DNA of 64,000 bases from Planomicrobium stackebrandtii (GCF_030814955.1 NZ_JAUSWB010000006.1:268001-332000), one strand, 5' to 3'. Positions 1-9,026 are shown, counted from the first letter of the stretch. Notes: a model not told the origin generated them from the letters alone. Made by a program: numbers and translations.

Positions 1-1
1 T

Positions 2-274
2 ATCTATCACGTTTACAATAAAGCTGGAATCAGCATCCCAAGAACAAATACTACGGGCTATGATGCGATGTCTTATGCAGTGAGCTCCCCTCAGGTGGGT
101 GACTTGGTGTTCTTTAAGAATACGTACCGCGCCGGAATTTCACATATGGGCATTTACATCGGCCACAACAGCTTTATTCATGCTGGCGGAGATCGAGTTC
201 AAATTACAAGCCTGAACGACAGCTATTGGGGCAAGCACTTTGACAGCTACCAGCGCTTGAACGCAATGAGGTAA
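2..274 (+). CDS. NlpC/P60 family cell-wall peptidase, C-terminal part
   Basis: The reading frame is open from the left edge to the TAA at 272-274, so only the last 90 residues are in the window. They match the second half of an NlpC/P60 (C40) endopeptidase domain, which cuts gamma-D-Glu-diamino acid bonds in peptidoglycan stem peptides. Visible are the GDLVFF strand, the SHMGIYIG strand with the catalytic His, and FIHAGG with the third polar His. The catalytic Cys lies upstream of the window. The domain ends at the C-terminus, as in LytF/CwlO-type hydrolases where binding repeats come first. A strong terminator follows. The family is secure; substrate and full architecture cannot be judged. 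Confidence 0.85.
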   Translation: MYHVYNKAGISIPRTNTTGYDAMSYAVSSPQVGDLVFFKNTYRAGISHMGIYIGHNSFIHAGGDRVQITSLNDSYWGKHFDSYQRLNAMR

Positions 275-330
275 CAAGAAAAGCGGAAGCGCCCGTCGCG
301 TCTGGGTGTGGAAGCAGAAGCTTCTATATA

Positions 331-368
331 AAAAGAGCCGCAGCGGCTTGGCCGCTGCGGCTCTTTTT
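331..368 (+). terminator. Rho-independent terminator
   Basis: A 13-14 bp GC-rich hairpin (arms around AGAGCCGCAGCGGC and GCCGCTGCGGCTCT, loop TTG) is followed by TTTTT. It ends the NlpC/P60 transcript and insulates katA. Confidence 0.9.
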
Positions 369-395
369 GCTTTTCTCCCTCTTTAAACCAATAGT

Positions 396-433
396 TTGAC
401 AGAAAAAAACTCCACTATTTATAATCATTATCA
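396..433 (+). promoter_or_regulatory. katA promoter overlapped by PerR-type box
   Basis: TTGACA (396-401) and TATAAT (420-425) are separated by 18 bp, a near-consensus sigma-A promoter. TTATAATCATTATCA at 419-433 matches the Bacillus PerR box TTATAATNATTATAA at all but one defined position and covers the -10. Known biology: PerR represses katA until peroxide oxidises it. The site match is seen directly; regulation is inferred. Confidence 0.8.
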
Positions 434-515
434 CTTAGAATTGATTTTAATTTAAAAACTGTTATCATTAAGTTTGTAGTGTTTTACATAAAAAAGAGAA
501 TGAGGTGTCCGATTC

Positions 516-1982
516 ATGAGTACAAACAAAACAGGTTTAACAACCAGCTGGGGTGCCCCAGTCGGAGACAACCAGAATTCCCAGACGGCCGGACAACGCG
601 GCCCTGTCCTATTACAAGATGTTCATCTTCTTGAGAAGCTTGCACATTTCAACAGAGAACGTGTTCCTGAGCGTGTGGTACATGCCAAAGGCGCCGGAGC
701 CCACGGTTATTTTGAAGTAACCCAAGATGTCTCCAAATATACAAAAGCCGCTTTCTTATCTGAAGTCGGCAAGAAAACCGACATGTTCGCCCGCTTCTCA
801 ACGGTAGCCGGTGAACTGGGATCTGCTGATACTGTCCGTGACCCGCGCGGCTTTTCTTTGAAATTCTATACAGAAGAAGGAAACTATGATCTAGTCGGCA
901 ACAATACGCCAATTTTCTTTATCCAAGATGCAATTAAATTCCCTGATTTTATCCATACACAAAAACGCGATCCACGTACTCACTTGAAAAACCCTAACGC
1001 TGTGTGGGACTTCTGGTCATTATCACCAGAATCATTGCACCAAGTTACTTATTTGATGGGCGACCGCGGAATTCCTGCCACTCTTCGTCATATGCATGGT
1101 TTCGGCAGCCACACATTCAAATGGACAAACGCGGAAGGCGAATCAGTTTGGATCAAATACCATATGCTTACTGAGCAAGGCATTCAAAACATCACTCAGG
1201 AAGTTGCAGACAAAATTGCCGGTGAAAACCCTGATTTCCATACGGAAGACCTGTTCAATGCCATTGAACAAGGCGACTTCCCTGAATGGAAGATGTATGT
1301 GCAGGTTATGCCTTTGGAAGATGCGAACACGTATCGCTTCGACCCATTTGATGTAACGAAAACATGGTCTCACAAAGACTACCCGTTAATGGAAGTCGGC
1401 CGCATGGTGCTTAACCGCAACCCTGAAAACTACTTTGCTGAAGTGGAGCAGGCTACTTTCTCTCCAGGTACTTTAGTTCCCGGCATCGACGTGTCACCGG
1501 ACAAAATGCTTCAAGGCCGTTTGTTCGCTTATCATGACGCTCACCGTTACCGCGTAGGCGCTAATCACCAGATGCTGCCGATCAACGCGGCGAAAAACCA
1601 AGTTAACAACTACCAACGCGACGGCCAAATGAACTTTGGCAGCAACGGCGGCGGTTCTGTCTATTACGAGCCGAACAGCTACGGCGGCCCTACTGAAACT
1701 GCAGCTGCTAAAACGGATCCACTTGAAGTTTCCGGCGTCACTGATTCAGTGCCTTACTTTAAAGACGACCATTACACGCAGCCTGGCGACCTTTACCGTC
1801 TGCAAAGCGCTGAAGAGCAAGAGCGTCTTGTTGCAACTTTCGTCGGCGGCTTGAGCGCTGTGGATAAAGAAGACATCAAACTTCGCCAAATCTGCCATTT
1901 GTACAAAGCAGATGCTGAATTCGGTACACGTGTGGCTGAAGGCCTTGGTCTTTCAGTTCCGGATCTGACTGAAACAAAATAA
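516..1982 (+). CDS. katA: Heme catalase, small-subunit (clade 3) type
   Basis: Converts hydrogen peroxide to water and oxygen in the cytoplasm. At 488 residues it has the usual length of clade 3 monofunctional catalases. The distal His lies in [17 protein letters not shown] (around residues 53-69), the distal Asn follows in NNTPIFF, and the proximal heme-ligand Tyr lies in [17 protein letters not shown] (around 330-346). The ATG at 516 follows GAGGTG at 502-507. The gene is monocistronic, with a PerR-type promoter upstream and a terminator downstream. The next gene, convergent, makes heme, the cofactor of this enzyme. Confidence 0.96.
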   Translation: MSTNKTGLTTSWGAPVGDNQNSQTAGQRGPVLLQDVHLLEKLAHFNRERVPERVVHAKGAGAHGYFEVTQDVSKYTKAAFLSEVGKKTDMFARFSTVAGELGSADTVRDPRGFSLKFYTEEGNYDLVGNNTPIFFIQDAIKFPDFIHTQKRDPRTHLKNPNAVWDFWSLSPESLHQVTYLMGDRGIPATLRHMHGFGSHTFKWTNAEGESVWIKYHMLTEQGIQNITQEVADKIAGENPDFHTEDLFNAIEQGDFPEWKMYVQVMPLEDANTYRFDPFDVTKTWSHKDYPLMEVGRMVLNRNPENYFAEVEQATFSPGTLVPGIDVSPDKMLQGRLFAYHDAHRYRVGANHQMLPINAAKNQVNNYQRDGQMNFGSNGGGSVYYEPNSYGGPTETAAAKTDPLEVSGVTDSVPYFKDDHYTQPGDLYRLQSAEEQERLVATFVGGLSAVDKEDIKLRQICHLYKADAEFGTRVAEGLGLSVPDLTETK

Positions 1983-2016
1983 TTACTTGATAAAATAACC
2001 TCTATATTCTCAATTA

Positions 2017-2055
2017 GCCATTTATCCAAAAACCGGATAAATGGCTTTTCTTTTT
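2017..2055 (+). terminator. katA terminator
   Basis: GCCATTTATCC and GGATAAATGGC form an 11 bp stem around a short A-rich loop, followed by a T-rich tract. Confidence 0.85.
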
Positions 2056-2096
2056 CCCAAAGTAAAAAAATAAATCCTCAACAGATATTTGTCTAC

Positions 2097-2124
2097 AAAA
2101 AAAGAGACCCGCTATGGCCTCTTT
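2097..2124 (-). terminator. Terminator of the protoporphyrinogen oxidase gene
   Basis: On the minus strand AAAGAGGCC and GGGTCTCTTT form an imperfect stem followed by a T-run (2097-2103 complement), just after the stop of the minus-strand gene. Confidence 0.6.
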
Positions 2125-2131
2125 TCAACTC

Positions 2132-3529
2132 TTATTCTACATCAACCAATTGATTGGCAATGATTTTCGCCAGATCAGAGCCGTTTTGAATGCAAGCCCC
2201 AATTCCCACCCCAAAGTAGGATGAGCCGGCAAGTTTAACATTTGGAACCAGTTCTTCCATTTTCAGTTCCAGCGCACTGATCGCGGTTTTATGGGCCATG
2301 TGATAATTGGGCATCAAGTTTTTCCAACCGGTCACTTCGACTGCTATAGGCGCTTCTTCAACTCCCAAACTTTTGCGGACATCTTCCCTTGCCACTTTTG
2401 CAAGTTCTTCTTCAGACAAATCGTTCAGCATTCCGTAGGAAGGATGCGAACTCTTATAAAATAAGCGAACGAGCAAATTATGTTTTTTTGAAGTATGCCG
2501 CCATTTCCGGCTGGTCCAAGTACAGGCGTTGCAATGCAAGTCACTTTCCTGCGAGACGATAAATCCGGTACCATCTTTTGGCAGCTGGTCATCCGGAACG
2601 TCATACCCCAGGTAGACACTGATCAATGAAGAATTCAGGAACTGATCGAACTCAGTATCCAGCTCTGCTATTCCCAAAAGCCGCTGAGCAACTTGGTGAG
2701 GTGTTGCCAAAATGACGTAGTCCGCCTCTATCACCTCTCCATTTTCCAACTCCACAAGATACTGTTCTCCATCCCTTTGGACCGACTTGGTTCCGACGCC
2801 TTTCAATATGCAGGCTTGCTCCAGCTGGTTTTCCATTTCATCAATCAATACTCGCATGCCTTCATCAAAAGAGATGAACTTCTTATTGGCAGCGCCTTGG
2901 AAAAACTCCTTGTTTGCTTCGAACCCTTTGATGATGCTGCCGTATTTATTTTTGTAATCGACCAAGTATGGCAGGGTCGACGCCAGCGTCAGTTCGTGAA
3001 GGCTGCCGGAATAAACACCGGACAAAACAGGCGCAATCTGATTCTCCACCAGCTCTTTGCCAAGGAACGCTTCAAGAAACTCTCCGATTGAACTGTCCCG
3101 GGTAAAGTTTTCATTGGCGCTGTCAAAATCTTTCATCGCTGCTTGCTTGCCCTCTTCCGAAACGAGCGTTGAACGGAACAGCGCTTCTTTGTCCATCGGA
3201 ATGCCGAACACTGTATCTTTGGGAATGGCATGCAGCACATTGTTGGCATATAAATAGGAAATGCCCGTACCGTTATAGACAACACGGTCCGCGATGCCCA
3301 GATCCTCAATCAGTGGCATGACGCTGGCATGACGTGCAACGATGGAGTCTGCCCCGACTTCCATGACAAATTCGTCATCTGTAACGGTCCTGATTTTGCC
3401 ACCCAAATGCTGCTCCTGCTCAACCAGCACCAATTCCAGATCCAGATTTTCTTGCAGATTCAGTTTTTGTAAATAATACATAGCGGAAAGGCCGGTAATG
3501 CCTCCGCCAATGACTACAGCTTTCTTCAA
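2132..3529 (-). CDS. hemY: Coproporphyrinogen III / protoporphyrinogen oxidase
   Basis: FAD-dependent six-electron oxidase of heme synthesis. In Gram-positive bacteria this family (HemY, also called CgoX) makes coproporphyrin III in the coproporphyrin-dependent pathway. At 465 residues it is typical in length. The N-terminus VVIGGGITGLSAMYYL is the dinucleotide-binding GxGxxG motif, and a C-terminal FAD-binding segment reads GSSYFGVGIGACIQNGSDLA, characteristic of the family. The gene stands alone here, away from hemE and hemH, and converges on katA, so product and consumer of heme are neighbours. The choice between copro and proto substrate rests on phylum knowledge, not on this sequence. 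Confidence 0.92.
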   Translation of the reverse strand: MKKAVVIGGGITGLSAMYYLQKLNLQENLDLELVLVEQEQHLGGKIRTVTDDEFVMEVGADSIVARHASVMPLIEDLGIADRVVYNGTGISYLYANNVLHAIPKDTVFGIPMDKEALFRSTLVSEEGKQAAMKDFDSANENFTRDSSIGEFLEAFLGKELVENQIAPVLSGVYSGSLHELTLASTLPYLVDYKNKYGSIIKGFEANKEFFQGAANKKFISFDEGMRVLIDEMENQLEQACILKGVGTKSVQRDGEQYLVELENGEVIEADYVILATPHQVAQRLLGIAELDTEFDQFLNSSLISVYLGYDVPDDQLPKDGTGFIVSQESDLHCNACTWTSRKWRHTSKKHNLLVRLFYKSSHPSYGMLNDLSEEELAKVAREDVRKSLGVEEAPIAVEVTGWKNLMPNYHMAHKTAISALELKMEELVPNVKLAGSSYFGVGIGACIQNGSDLAKIIANQLVDVE

Positions 3530-3682
3530 CTTTATCCACTCCTTGCGTATGCTTACATTCTAACAATATTTCAGACTCGTAGCAGGGATCTTTTTGTCTT
3601 TTTTGATACGCTTTTCCCTTCTCGCCATGGTAGGATAATGAATAGAGACCCGCATTTTCCATGCGGAAGGGAGAGACGTTTA

Positions 3683-4243
3683 ATGATGAACGCTATTGAC
3701 CAGAATATCATAGAGAGACGCTCAATCAAAAAATTCAAGGTGGACGCTGTCAATGTCGAGGAAATTATCGAACTATTGAACGTCGCCAAATGGGCGCCCA
3801 ATCATAAAGTAAATGAACCTTGGCGCTTCCAGCTGTATACAGACGCCGGCAAAGAAAAATTTGTTCAGGCGTTTATTGAATCGATGCGCACGCCGGACGG
3901 GGAAATCCCACCGAAAATGCTCAATAAAGCTGATTACTTCCGCAGCATCCCATTGCACCTAGTCGTCATCATGCCAGAAGACCCGAGACAAAGAAGATGG
4001 GATGAGGACTATGGCGCGGTGTCTTCCATGCTGCAAAACTTCCAACTGGCAGCCTGGGAACGCGGCATTGGCATGATTTGGCGCTCCAATGACTGGATCT
4101 ACAATCCTGTGTTCCGCGAGGCTATCGGGGTTAAGCCGGGCGAAAAAATCGTCGCTACGATGATGATTGGCTATCCTGCACATGTTCCCGCTAAACAGGA
4201 GCGTACGGATATTCGCGAAAAGTTGACGATCATCAGCGAGTAA
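3683..4243 (+). CDS. Nitroreductase family protein, YdjA-like
   Basis: FMN-dependent, NAD(P)H-using oxidoreductase family; the natural substrate is unknown. The 186-residue protein starts at the double ATG at 3683/3686, ten bases after GGAAGGGAGAG; an upstream in-frame ATG at 3638 lacks a ribosome binding site. The N-terminal RRSIKKF supplies the FMN-phosphate-binding Arg pair. WAPNHKVNEPWRF is the flavin-edge loop and GIGMIWRS matches the short single-domain YdjA type. It is divergent from hemY and followed by a terminator, so probably monocistronic. Confidence 0.85.
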   Translation: MMNAIDQNIIERRSIKKFKVDAVNVEEIIELLNVAKWAPNHKVNEPWRFQLYTDAGKEKFVQAFIESMRTPDGEIPPKMLNKADYFRSIPLHLVVIMPEDPRQRRWDEDYGAVSSMLQNFQLAAWERGIGMIWRSNDWIYNPVFREAIGVKPGEKIVATMMIGYPAHVPAKQERTDIREKLTIISE

Positions 4244-4253
4244 TATGATTTTG

Positions 4254-4291
4254 AAAGAGGTTGCGCAATCTGTGGCACCTCTTTTTTTTTT
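4254..4291 (+). terminator. Nitroreductase gene terminator
   Basis: AAAGAGGT and CACCTCTTT arms followed by a run of about ten T residues. Confidence 0.8.
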
Positions 4292-4432
4292 GCTAAAACC
4301 TCTTTAAATACATGGCAGTCTCCAGCATGGTTGCCGTTACATAAATTGTTTATACCATGGGAACTATTTCGAGGCACAGCGGTCTAATAAAGAAAAGAAC
4401 TCAGAATCTTGCAGAAAAAGGGGAACGGCGCG

Positions 4433-5863
4433 ATGAAAACCGTGTGGATAATACTTTTGTACCTATGTGTTTTCGGTTTGTCCGTTTACGTTTATTCCAC
4501 CCAGCTGAACGGTCTCGCTGCTGAACTGCACCAGCGGCTTTTGCCCGTAGAGATCAAAACGGTGAAGGCAGGGATGAGTGAAGAAGAACTGCAACAGATC
4601 GTGCTGGATGCCAAACAGACTGGTGATGTTCTGTCTATTGCTGGCATGCAACACAGCCAGGGTGGACAGACAGTGTATCCGAACGGCATCATGATTGACA
4701 TGAAGCCATACAATCAAATCGTCGAAATCAACGAAGAAGAAAAAACAGTAACTGTGCAAAGCGGCGCACGGTGGGCAGATATACAGGAAGCTATCAATCC
4801 TTATGGCTTATCGCTGAAAATCAGCCAGTCTCAGAACATTTTCACGGTTGGCGGTTCGTTAAGCGTCAATGCCCACGGTCTGGACATCCGCAACGGCGGC
4901 TTGACGGATACAGTCGTCTCCATGCGCTTGCTGGATGCGGAGGGCGATATTGTTCACTTGAGCCCCTCTGAAAACAAGGAATTATTCTATGCGGTCCTCG
5001 GCGGCTATGGGTTGTTCGGCATTATTTTGGATGTCACGCTGGAGCTGACTAATGATGAGCTGTATGAAACCCAAACGGACAGCATGCCTTACCGCGACTA
5101 TCCTGCGTACTTCAAGCGGCAGGTGCAGGACAATCCGGATGCCAAAATGCATCTGGCCCGCATCTCCATTGCACCAGAGTCTTTTATGGAAGAAATGTAT
5201 ACGATTACGTACAAATCAGCCGAGGACCAAACGCCGTTTCCGGACTATCAAAAATTAAAAACTGAAAACCTGGTGGCCGTTCCGAAGTTCTTCCTAGGCC
5301 TTTCTCGCATCAATGATGCCGGAAAAGACAGCTTTTGGAACGCCCAAACAGCCTATACACAGCAAATCGATGGAAACCTAGTTTCACGCAATAATGTTAT
5401 GCGTTCAGATTCCGAATTCATGGAATATGATAATAGCCGAAAAACGGAAATTCTTCAGGAGTACTTTGTTCCTGCAGATCAATTTGAACATTATATCCCG
5501 GCGCTTAAGGCTGTATTGGAAGCTAATCCCGATTTCAACTTATTGAATGTCACCATCCGCTACGTCGGAAAAAATGAGGATGCGGTTTTGTCCTATGCCA
5601 AAGAGGATATGTTTTCACTTGTCCTGCTGGTCAACCAGGGAACCGATACGGAAAGCGTGAAGGACACACAGGATGTTGTCCGTGAAATGATCGATGTAAC
5701 GCTGGCGCATGGCGGCAGTTATTACCTGCCGTATTTCGGCTATCCAACAAAGGAGCAAATGCAGAGTGCGTATCCAAGAACCGGAGAATTCTTCGAATTG
5801 AAAGACCGGTTTGATCCGGACCACCGCTTTATGAATCTTTTTTACGAGGAGTATCGGCCATGA
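4433..5863 (+). CDS. Membrane-anchored FAD-linked oxidase
   Basis: A 476-residue protein with one N-terminal membrane segment (about residues 4-22) followed by a PCMH-type FAD-binding domain. IAGMQHSQGGQ places a His where alditol oxidases bind FAD covalently. SQSQNIFTVGGSLSVNAHG and GGYGLFGIILDVTLEL are the pyrophosphate- and ribityl-binding parts. The C-terminus FDPDHRFMN is the usual closing motif. Relatives oxidise alditols, sugar lactones or polyprenyl-phospho-sugars (DprE1), so the substrate is open; the membrane anchor favours a lipid-linked or extracellular one. The ATG at 4433 follows AAAAGGGG. The stop overlaps the next start by four bases (ATGA), implying translational coupling with an MFS-like protein. 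Confidence 0.8.
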   Translation: MKTVWIILLYLCVFGLSVYVYSTQLNGLAAELHQRLLPVEIKTVKAGMSEEELQQIVLDAKQTGDVLSIAGMQHSQGGQTVYPNGIMIDMKPYNQIVEINEEEKTVTVQSGARWADIQEAINPYGLSLKISQSQNIFTVGGSLSVNAHGLDIRNGGLTDTVVSMRLLDAEGDIVHLSPSENKELFYAVLGGYGLFGIILDVTLELTNDELYETQTDSMPYRDYPAYFKRQVQDNPDAKMHLARISIAPESFMEEMYTITYKSAEDQTPFPDYQKLKTENLVAVPKFFLGLSRINDAGKDSFWNAQTAYTQQIDGNLVSRNNVMRSDSEFMEYDNSRKTEILQEYFVPADQFEHYIPALKAVLEANPDFNLLNVTIRYVGKNEDAVLSYAKEDMFSLVLLVNQGTDTESVKDTQDVVREMIDVTLAHGGSYYLPYFGYPTKEQMQSAYPRTGEFFELKDRFDPDHRFMNLFYEEYRP

Positions 5864-6402
5864 ACTATAAACGTTTTATCTACTATCAGGGCACGGTTGG
5901 CATGGCATCCAGTATGATTTTTCCGTTCTATATTTTGCTGATCAAAAATGTCGGGGACAGCTATGCCCAGTTTGGCTGGGCTTATGGCCTGTTCGCACTG
6001 ACAGCTGCCCTGTGTTACCCGCTGATTGGAAAATACGCTGACCAAATCGGAGACAAAACCTTTCTCGTTATTTATTCCTGGGGTATGGCCATTCTCCTGT
6101 TATTCTTTCCGCTGGCTTCGGAAGTTTGGCATGTCTATATTTTGCAGGTGCTGATGGGAGTTCTTGGAGCCATTCAAAAAAATTCCGAAAAAACGATTCT
6201 GGCACGCTATGCCACAAAAGAGATTGCCGGCACGCAAATTGGCCGCTACCATGTCTGGACCTCTGTCGCCGCAGCCCTGGCCGTTATCGCAACCGGCTAC
6301 CTCGTCGATTTTCTGACGATCGCCAGCATCTTTTATATCGCCTCCCTTGTTTTCGCCTGGAGCGGGCTGCAATTGTTGAAACTGGAAAATGCCGCTGCAT
6401 AA
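5860..6402 (+). CDS. Half-size MFS-like membrane protein
   Basis: 180 residues with about six hydrophobic helices, half of a normal 12-helix major facilitator. GKYADQIGDKTFL between helices 2 and 3 is a recognisable MFS motif A (GxxxDxxG[RK]). The start overlaps the FAD oxidase stop (ATGA). A good terminator follows directly, so there is no room for the second half in this locus. It may work as a homodimer, serve as a membrane partner of the oxidase, or be a C-terminally deleted transporter. No frameshifted continuation is visible before the terminator. Confidence 0.65.
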   Translation: MNYKRFIYYQGTVGMASSMIFPFYILLIKNVGDSYAQFGWAYGLFALTAALCYPLIGKYADQIGDKTFLVIYSWGMAILLLFFPLASEVWHVYILQVLMGVLGAIQKNSEKTILARYATKEIAGTQIGRYHVWTSVAAALAVIATGYLVDFLTIASIFYIASLVFAWSGLQLLKLENAAA

Positions 6403-6412
6403 CAACCAAACT

Positions 6413-6466
6413 AAAAAGATGCATTTTCTCCAGCCACTATGATGGCCCGAAAAAATGCATCTTTTT
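6413..6466. terminator. Bidirectional terminator
   Basis: AAAAAGATGCATTTT pairs perfectly with AAAATGCATCTTTTT across a 20-odd base loop. A and T runs flank both sides, so it can serve the oxidase-MFS pair and the convergent coaW. Confidence 0.75.
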
Positions 6467-6476
6467 ATATAGAAAA

Positions 6477-7292
6477 TTACACAGTCTTTTTATTTAATAC
6501 AGACATGGCCCCCATTGCTCCTGAAAATTCCCCGTTGTCGAGAAATAAAGGAACCGAGCCGCGCAAAATAGTGTAGCTCGTCACAACTTCCTTGAGCAAA
6601 GGATTGTCAATAAAGGAAGAGCCGATGTAGACAATGGTCGAACTGTTGCATTGGTGGGCTGCCTGCACACTGACTGTGCTGACCGTTTCGCCAACCAAGC
6701 CGATGACCGTTGCCAATAGCTCTTCTTTCGTCAAATCTTCTGAAATGGCAAATAAATTCTGCCCAAAGTTGCTGGCTGTCAATTCTCCTGAAATGGGAGG
6801 CTCTTTGCCTTCGTAAATATGCTTGACCTTCAAATCGATTCGTTCGCGGGAACCCTGCCTTGCCAAATCCACAATGTCATCGTATCTGGTAACACCTGTC
6901 AATAAATGGCTCAACCCGATCAACGTTCCCCCGCCGACACCGGTTCCGCCCAAGCGCTCATGAACATTGTTCTGAATGCAGTGAATAGAGGTTCCAGTCC
7001 CGACATTCGTCACCAGATAAGCATCTTCCAAACGGCCCATCTTCTTAAGAAGAACCTGCACACCGAGGTGAGTAGCTTCAAATTCCACCATTTCCTGGGC
7101 AGGCTGATCGAGCAAAGAAATCAAAACCCCTGATTTGCCTCCCGTTACACATACTTTACTATCGCCAAGACCATTCACCCAGTCAGCAACCCGCTCAATT
7201 TCAGCAATTGGATACTTCTCAAAATGGACTTCTCCTTTTCGGGTATACGCCACTTTGACCAACGTACCGCCTGCATCTATTCCGACAATCAT
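6477..7292 (-). CDS. coaW: Type II pantothenate kinase
   Basis: Phosphorylates pantothenate, the first step of CoA synthesis, in the cytoplasm. The type II (eukaryote-like, staphylococcal CoaW) family is shown by the N-terminal phosphate loop VGIDAGGTLVKVAY, by TNVGTGTSIH and by GGTGVGGGTLIGL. I start at the ATG at 7292, which precedes the conserved VGIDAGGT block and gives 271 residues, close to the staphylococcal enzyme. A longer in-frame reading up to 7367 lacks conserved sequence. Type II enzymes typically resist CoA feedback. Monocistronic, sharing a bidirectional terminator at its 3-prime end. Confidence 0.92.
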   Translation of the reverse strand: MIVGIDAGGTLVKVAYTRKGEVHFEKYPIAEIERVADWVNGLGDSKVCVTGGKSGVLISLLDQPAQEMVEFEATHLGVQVLLKKMGRLEDAYLVTNVGTGTSIHCIQNNVHERLGGTGVGGGTLIGLSHLLTGVTRYDDIVDLARQGSRERIDLKVKHIYEGKEPPISGELTASNFGQNLFAISEDLTKEELLATVIGLVGETVSTVSVQAAHQCNSSTIVYIGSSFIDNPLLKEVVTSYTILRGSVPLFLDNGEFSGAMGAMSVLNKKTV

Positions 7293-7436
7293 TTCCGCAC
7301 CTGCTCTTTCTCGCATCTTTCTAAAAAATGCCAGATAATATACACACATATGATAAAATTCTACCATACTCGTTTATATTATGGGAGCTGTTTGCTGGCC
7401 GTTCTCAAAACAAAGGGGTTTAGTTCAATACGGCAT

Positions 7437-7462
7437 GTTAATCAGAGCGGTTTTACGGGTAT
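7437..7462 (+). promoter_or_regulatory. Possible sigma-B promoter for DUF948 gene
   Basis: GTTAAT (7437-7442), a 14-base spacer and GGGTAT (7457-7462) resemble the general-stress consensus GTTTAA-N12-15-GGGTAT. The -10 is perfect and the -35 matches four of six. It sits 40 bases before a DUF948 gene, a family that includes sigma-B-controlled YtxG of Bacillus subtilis. Confidence 0.5.
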
Positions 7463-7502
7463 AGCATACCCAAGACATCAATAAAACAGAGGAGGAAACA
7501 GC

Positions 7503-7991
7503 ATGGATTCAACAATATGGCTGTACATAGCACTCGCAATCTTTGTAGTGGGGCTGATCATCGCAATCGTCGGCGTTGTTATGCTGATATCAGGGATGAA
7601 GGAACCGGTGAAAAAGATGAAGGGTTCCGCGAACAATTTGAAAGAGCGGGTCGATAAGCTCAACTTAGAAGTTTCAACCTTGTCGCATACCGCAAATGAA
7701 TTAAAAGAAGACGTCCAAATAAAATCCGAAAAAGTCGGCGTCCTGGTCGATGCAGCAAAAGGCACAATGAATTCGGTCGTTGACTTGAACGCTTCGGTTC
7801 GGGCCATCACAGGTGGTATTGCGTCAAGAGTGGACCATGACAAGCGCAGCATTGCAGAAGTTAATCAATACAGCAACACAGCTATTGGCTTTGTCAATTT
7901 TATAAAAAACCGGACGTCCTCCGAAACCGTCAACACCACTTATACTCCGACATCTGCAGCTGATGAAAATCAGTTGCCGAAAAACTATTAA
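7503..7991 (+). CDS. DUF948 family membrane protein (YtxG-like)
   Basis: 162 residues: one N-terminal transmembrane helix (about residues 5-30, IALAIFVVGLIIAIVGVVML) followed by a long helical, coiled-coil-prone region with spaced hydrophobics and a polar tail. This is the DUF948 layout, found in general stress proteins of Bacillales; the biochemical role is unknown. AGGAGG precedes the ATG by eight bases. It is monocistronic between a candidate sigma-B promoter and a terminator. Confidence 0.85.
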   Translation: MDSTIWLYIALAIFVVGLIIAIVGVVMLISGMKEPVKKMKGSANNLKERVDKLNLEVSTLSHTANELKEDVQIKSEKVGVLVDAAKGTMNSVVDLNASVRAITGGIASRVDHDKRSIAEVNQYSNTAIGFVNFIKNRTSSETVNTTYTPTSAADENQLPKNY

Positions 7992-8000
7992 AAGAATTGT

Positions 8001-8029
8001 AAAAGGCAGCCGCATTGGCTGCCTTTTTT
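8001..8029 (+). terminator. DUF948 gene terminator
   Basis: AAAAGGCAGCC and GGCTGCCTTTT form the stem, followed by TTTTTT. Confidence 0.9.
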
Positions 8030-8051
8030 GTGTTTCATCGTGCTTTCATGG

Positions 8052-8897
8052 TCAACTTTTCGGAATTTCCATATTCTTATGGATATTAACTTGATGCGGA
8101 AACGGAATTTCAATGCCGCTTGCATCAAGAGCTTCTTTGATGGCTTTGCGCAATTGGCGTTCTACCGCCCATTGCTCACCGCTTTGCGCTTTTGCAATAA
8201 CCCGCAAGGTCACATCTGATGCACCGAATGCCTGTACCCCAATAACATCAGGACCCTCAACAATTGTCGTATCTTTTGCCGCCACCTGGTCGCAGGCTGT
8301 TTGGATGATGCTAACCGCTTCGTCAATATTTTCATCGTAAGATATGCCAATATCAACGAGTGCACGCATATTGCCCCGCGAATGGTTGCTGACTGTGGTG
8401 ATGTCCCGGTTTGGAATATAATTCAATGTGCCATCGAAACTGCGGATTTGAGTTGTTCTTAAACCCACCGCCTCTACAATGCCGTCCAGATTTCCGACGG
8501 TTACATAATCATTTACATCGAGCTGCTTTTCCAGCAACAAAAAGAAACCGGTCACTACATCACTGACAAGGCCTTGAGCTCCAAAGCCTATCGCCAGCCC
8601 CACAATTCCGGCACCCGCAATCAAACTGGCGACAGACAAGCCGAATATATTGAATAGGGTCGCAACCAATATAAAAATCAAGACATAAGAAAACACATTT
8701 TCCGATAAACTTTGGAGCGTCAAAGCGCGGCCTTTCGTAACATCGCCCTTTACCAGCAGTTTATCGAAGAAACGGTCTATCAGTTTTTTCCCGATTGCTT
8801 TTACCAAAGCAAAAGCAATGAGAATCCCGATAATTTGGGCTGCAATCACTCCTGCGCTAAAAAGCAGTGCTTCCCAATCAAAGCTTTCAAAATTCAA
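8052..8897 (-). CDS. Small-conductance mechanosensitive channel, MscS family
   Basis: A 281-residue channel that opens on membrane tension to release solutes during hypo-osmotic shock. Three transmembrane helices occupy the first 125 residues. The pore helix is the Gly/Ala-rich GAGIVGLAIGFGAQGLVSD, followed by the beta domain (DVNDYVTVGNLDGIVEAVGL) and the C-terminal alpha/beta cage (FPHQVNIHKN near the end). The start is a TTG at 8897 with AAGGATGA upstream; no in-frame ATG is better placed. Monocistronic, convergent with the DUF948 gene. Confidence 0.92.
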   Translation of the reverse strand: MNFESFDWEALLFSAGVIAAQIIGILIAFALVKAIGKKLIDRFFDKLLVKGDVTKGRALTLQSLSENVFSYVLIFILVATLFNIFGLSVASLIAGAGIVGLAIGFGAQGLVSDVVTGFFLLLEKQLDVNDYVTVGNLDGIVEAVGLRTTQIRSFDGTLNYIPNRDITTVSNHSRGNMRALVDIGISYDENIDEAVSIIQTACDQVAAKDTTIVEGPDVIGVQAFGASDVTLRVIAKAQSGEQWAVERQLRKAIKEALDASGIEIPFPHQVNIHKNMEIPKS

Positions 8898-9026
8898 AAC
8901 AAATCATCCTTCCCATTATCCTGTTTCTTTATAACATATATGCACCTTCCATTTCATTTGTCGGGACTAAACCGAAGAGATTCGGGTAGTAATTGAAGAA
9001 GATCAATTTTAGCGAGGAGGATTCTA

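Noticed and set aside
460..475. Second PerR/Fur-like site before katA
   Set aside because: The TTATCATTAAG stretch matches only one half of the box.
649..912. Minus-strand ORF inside katA
   Set aside because: It lies opposite conserved catalase coding sequence, has no ribosome binding site and reads like an antisense shadow. The same applies to the many long opposite-strand frames over other genes.
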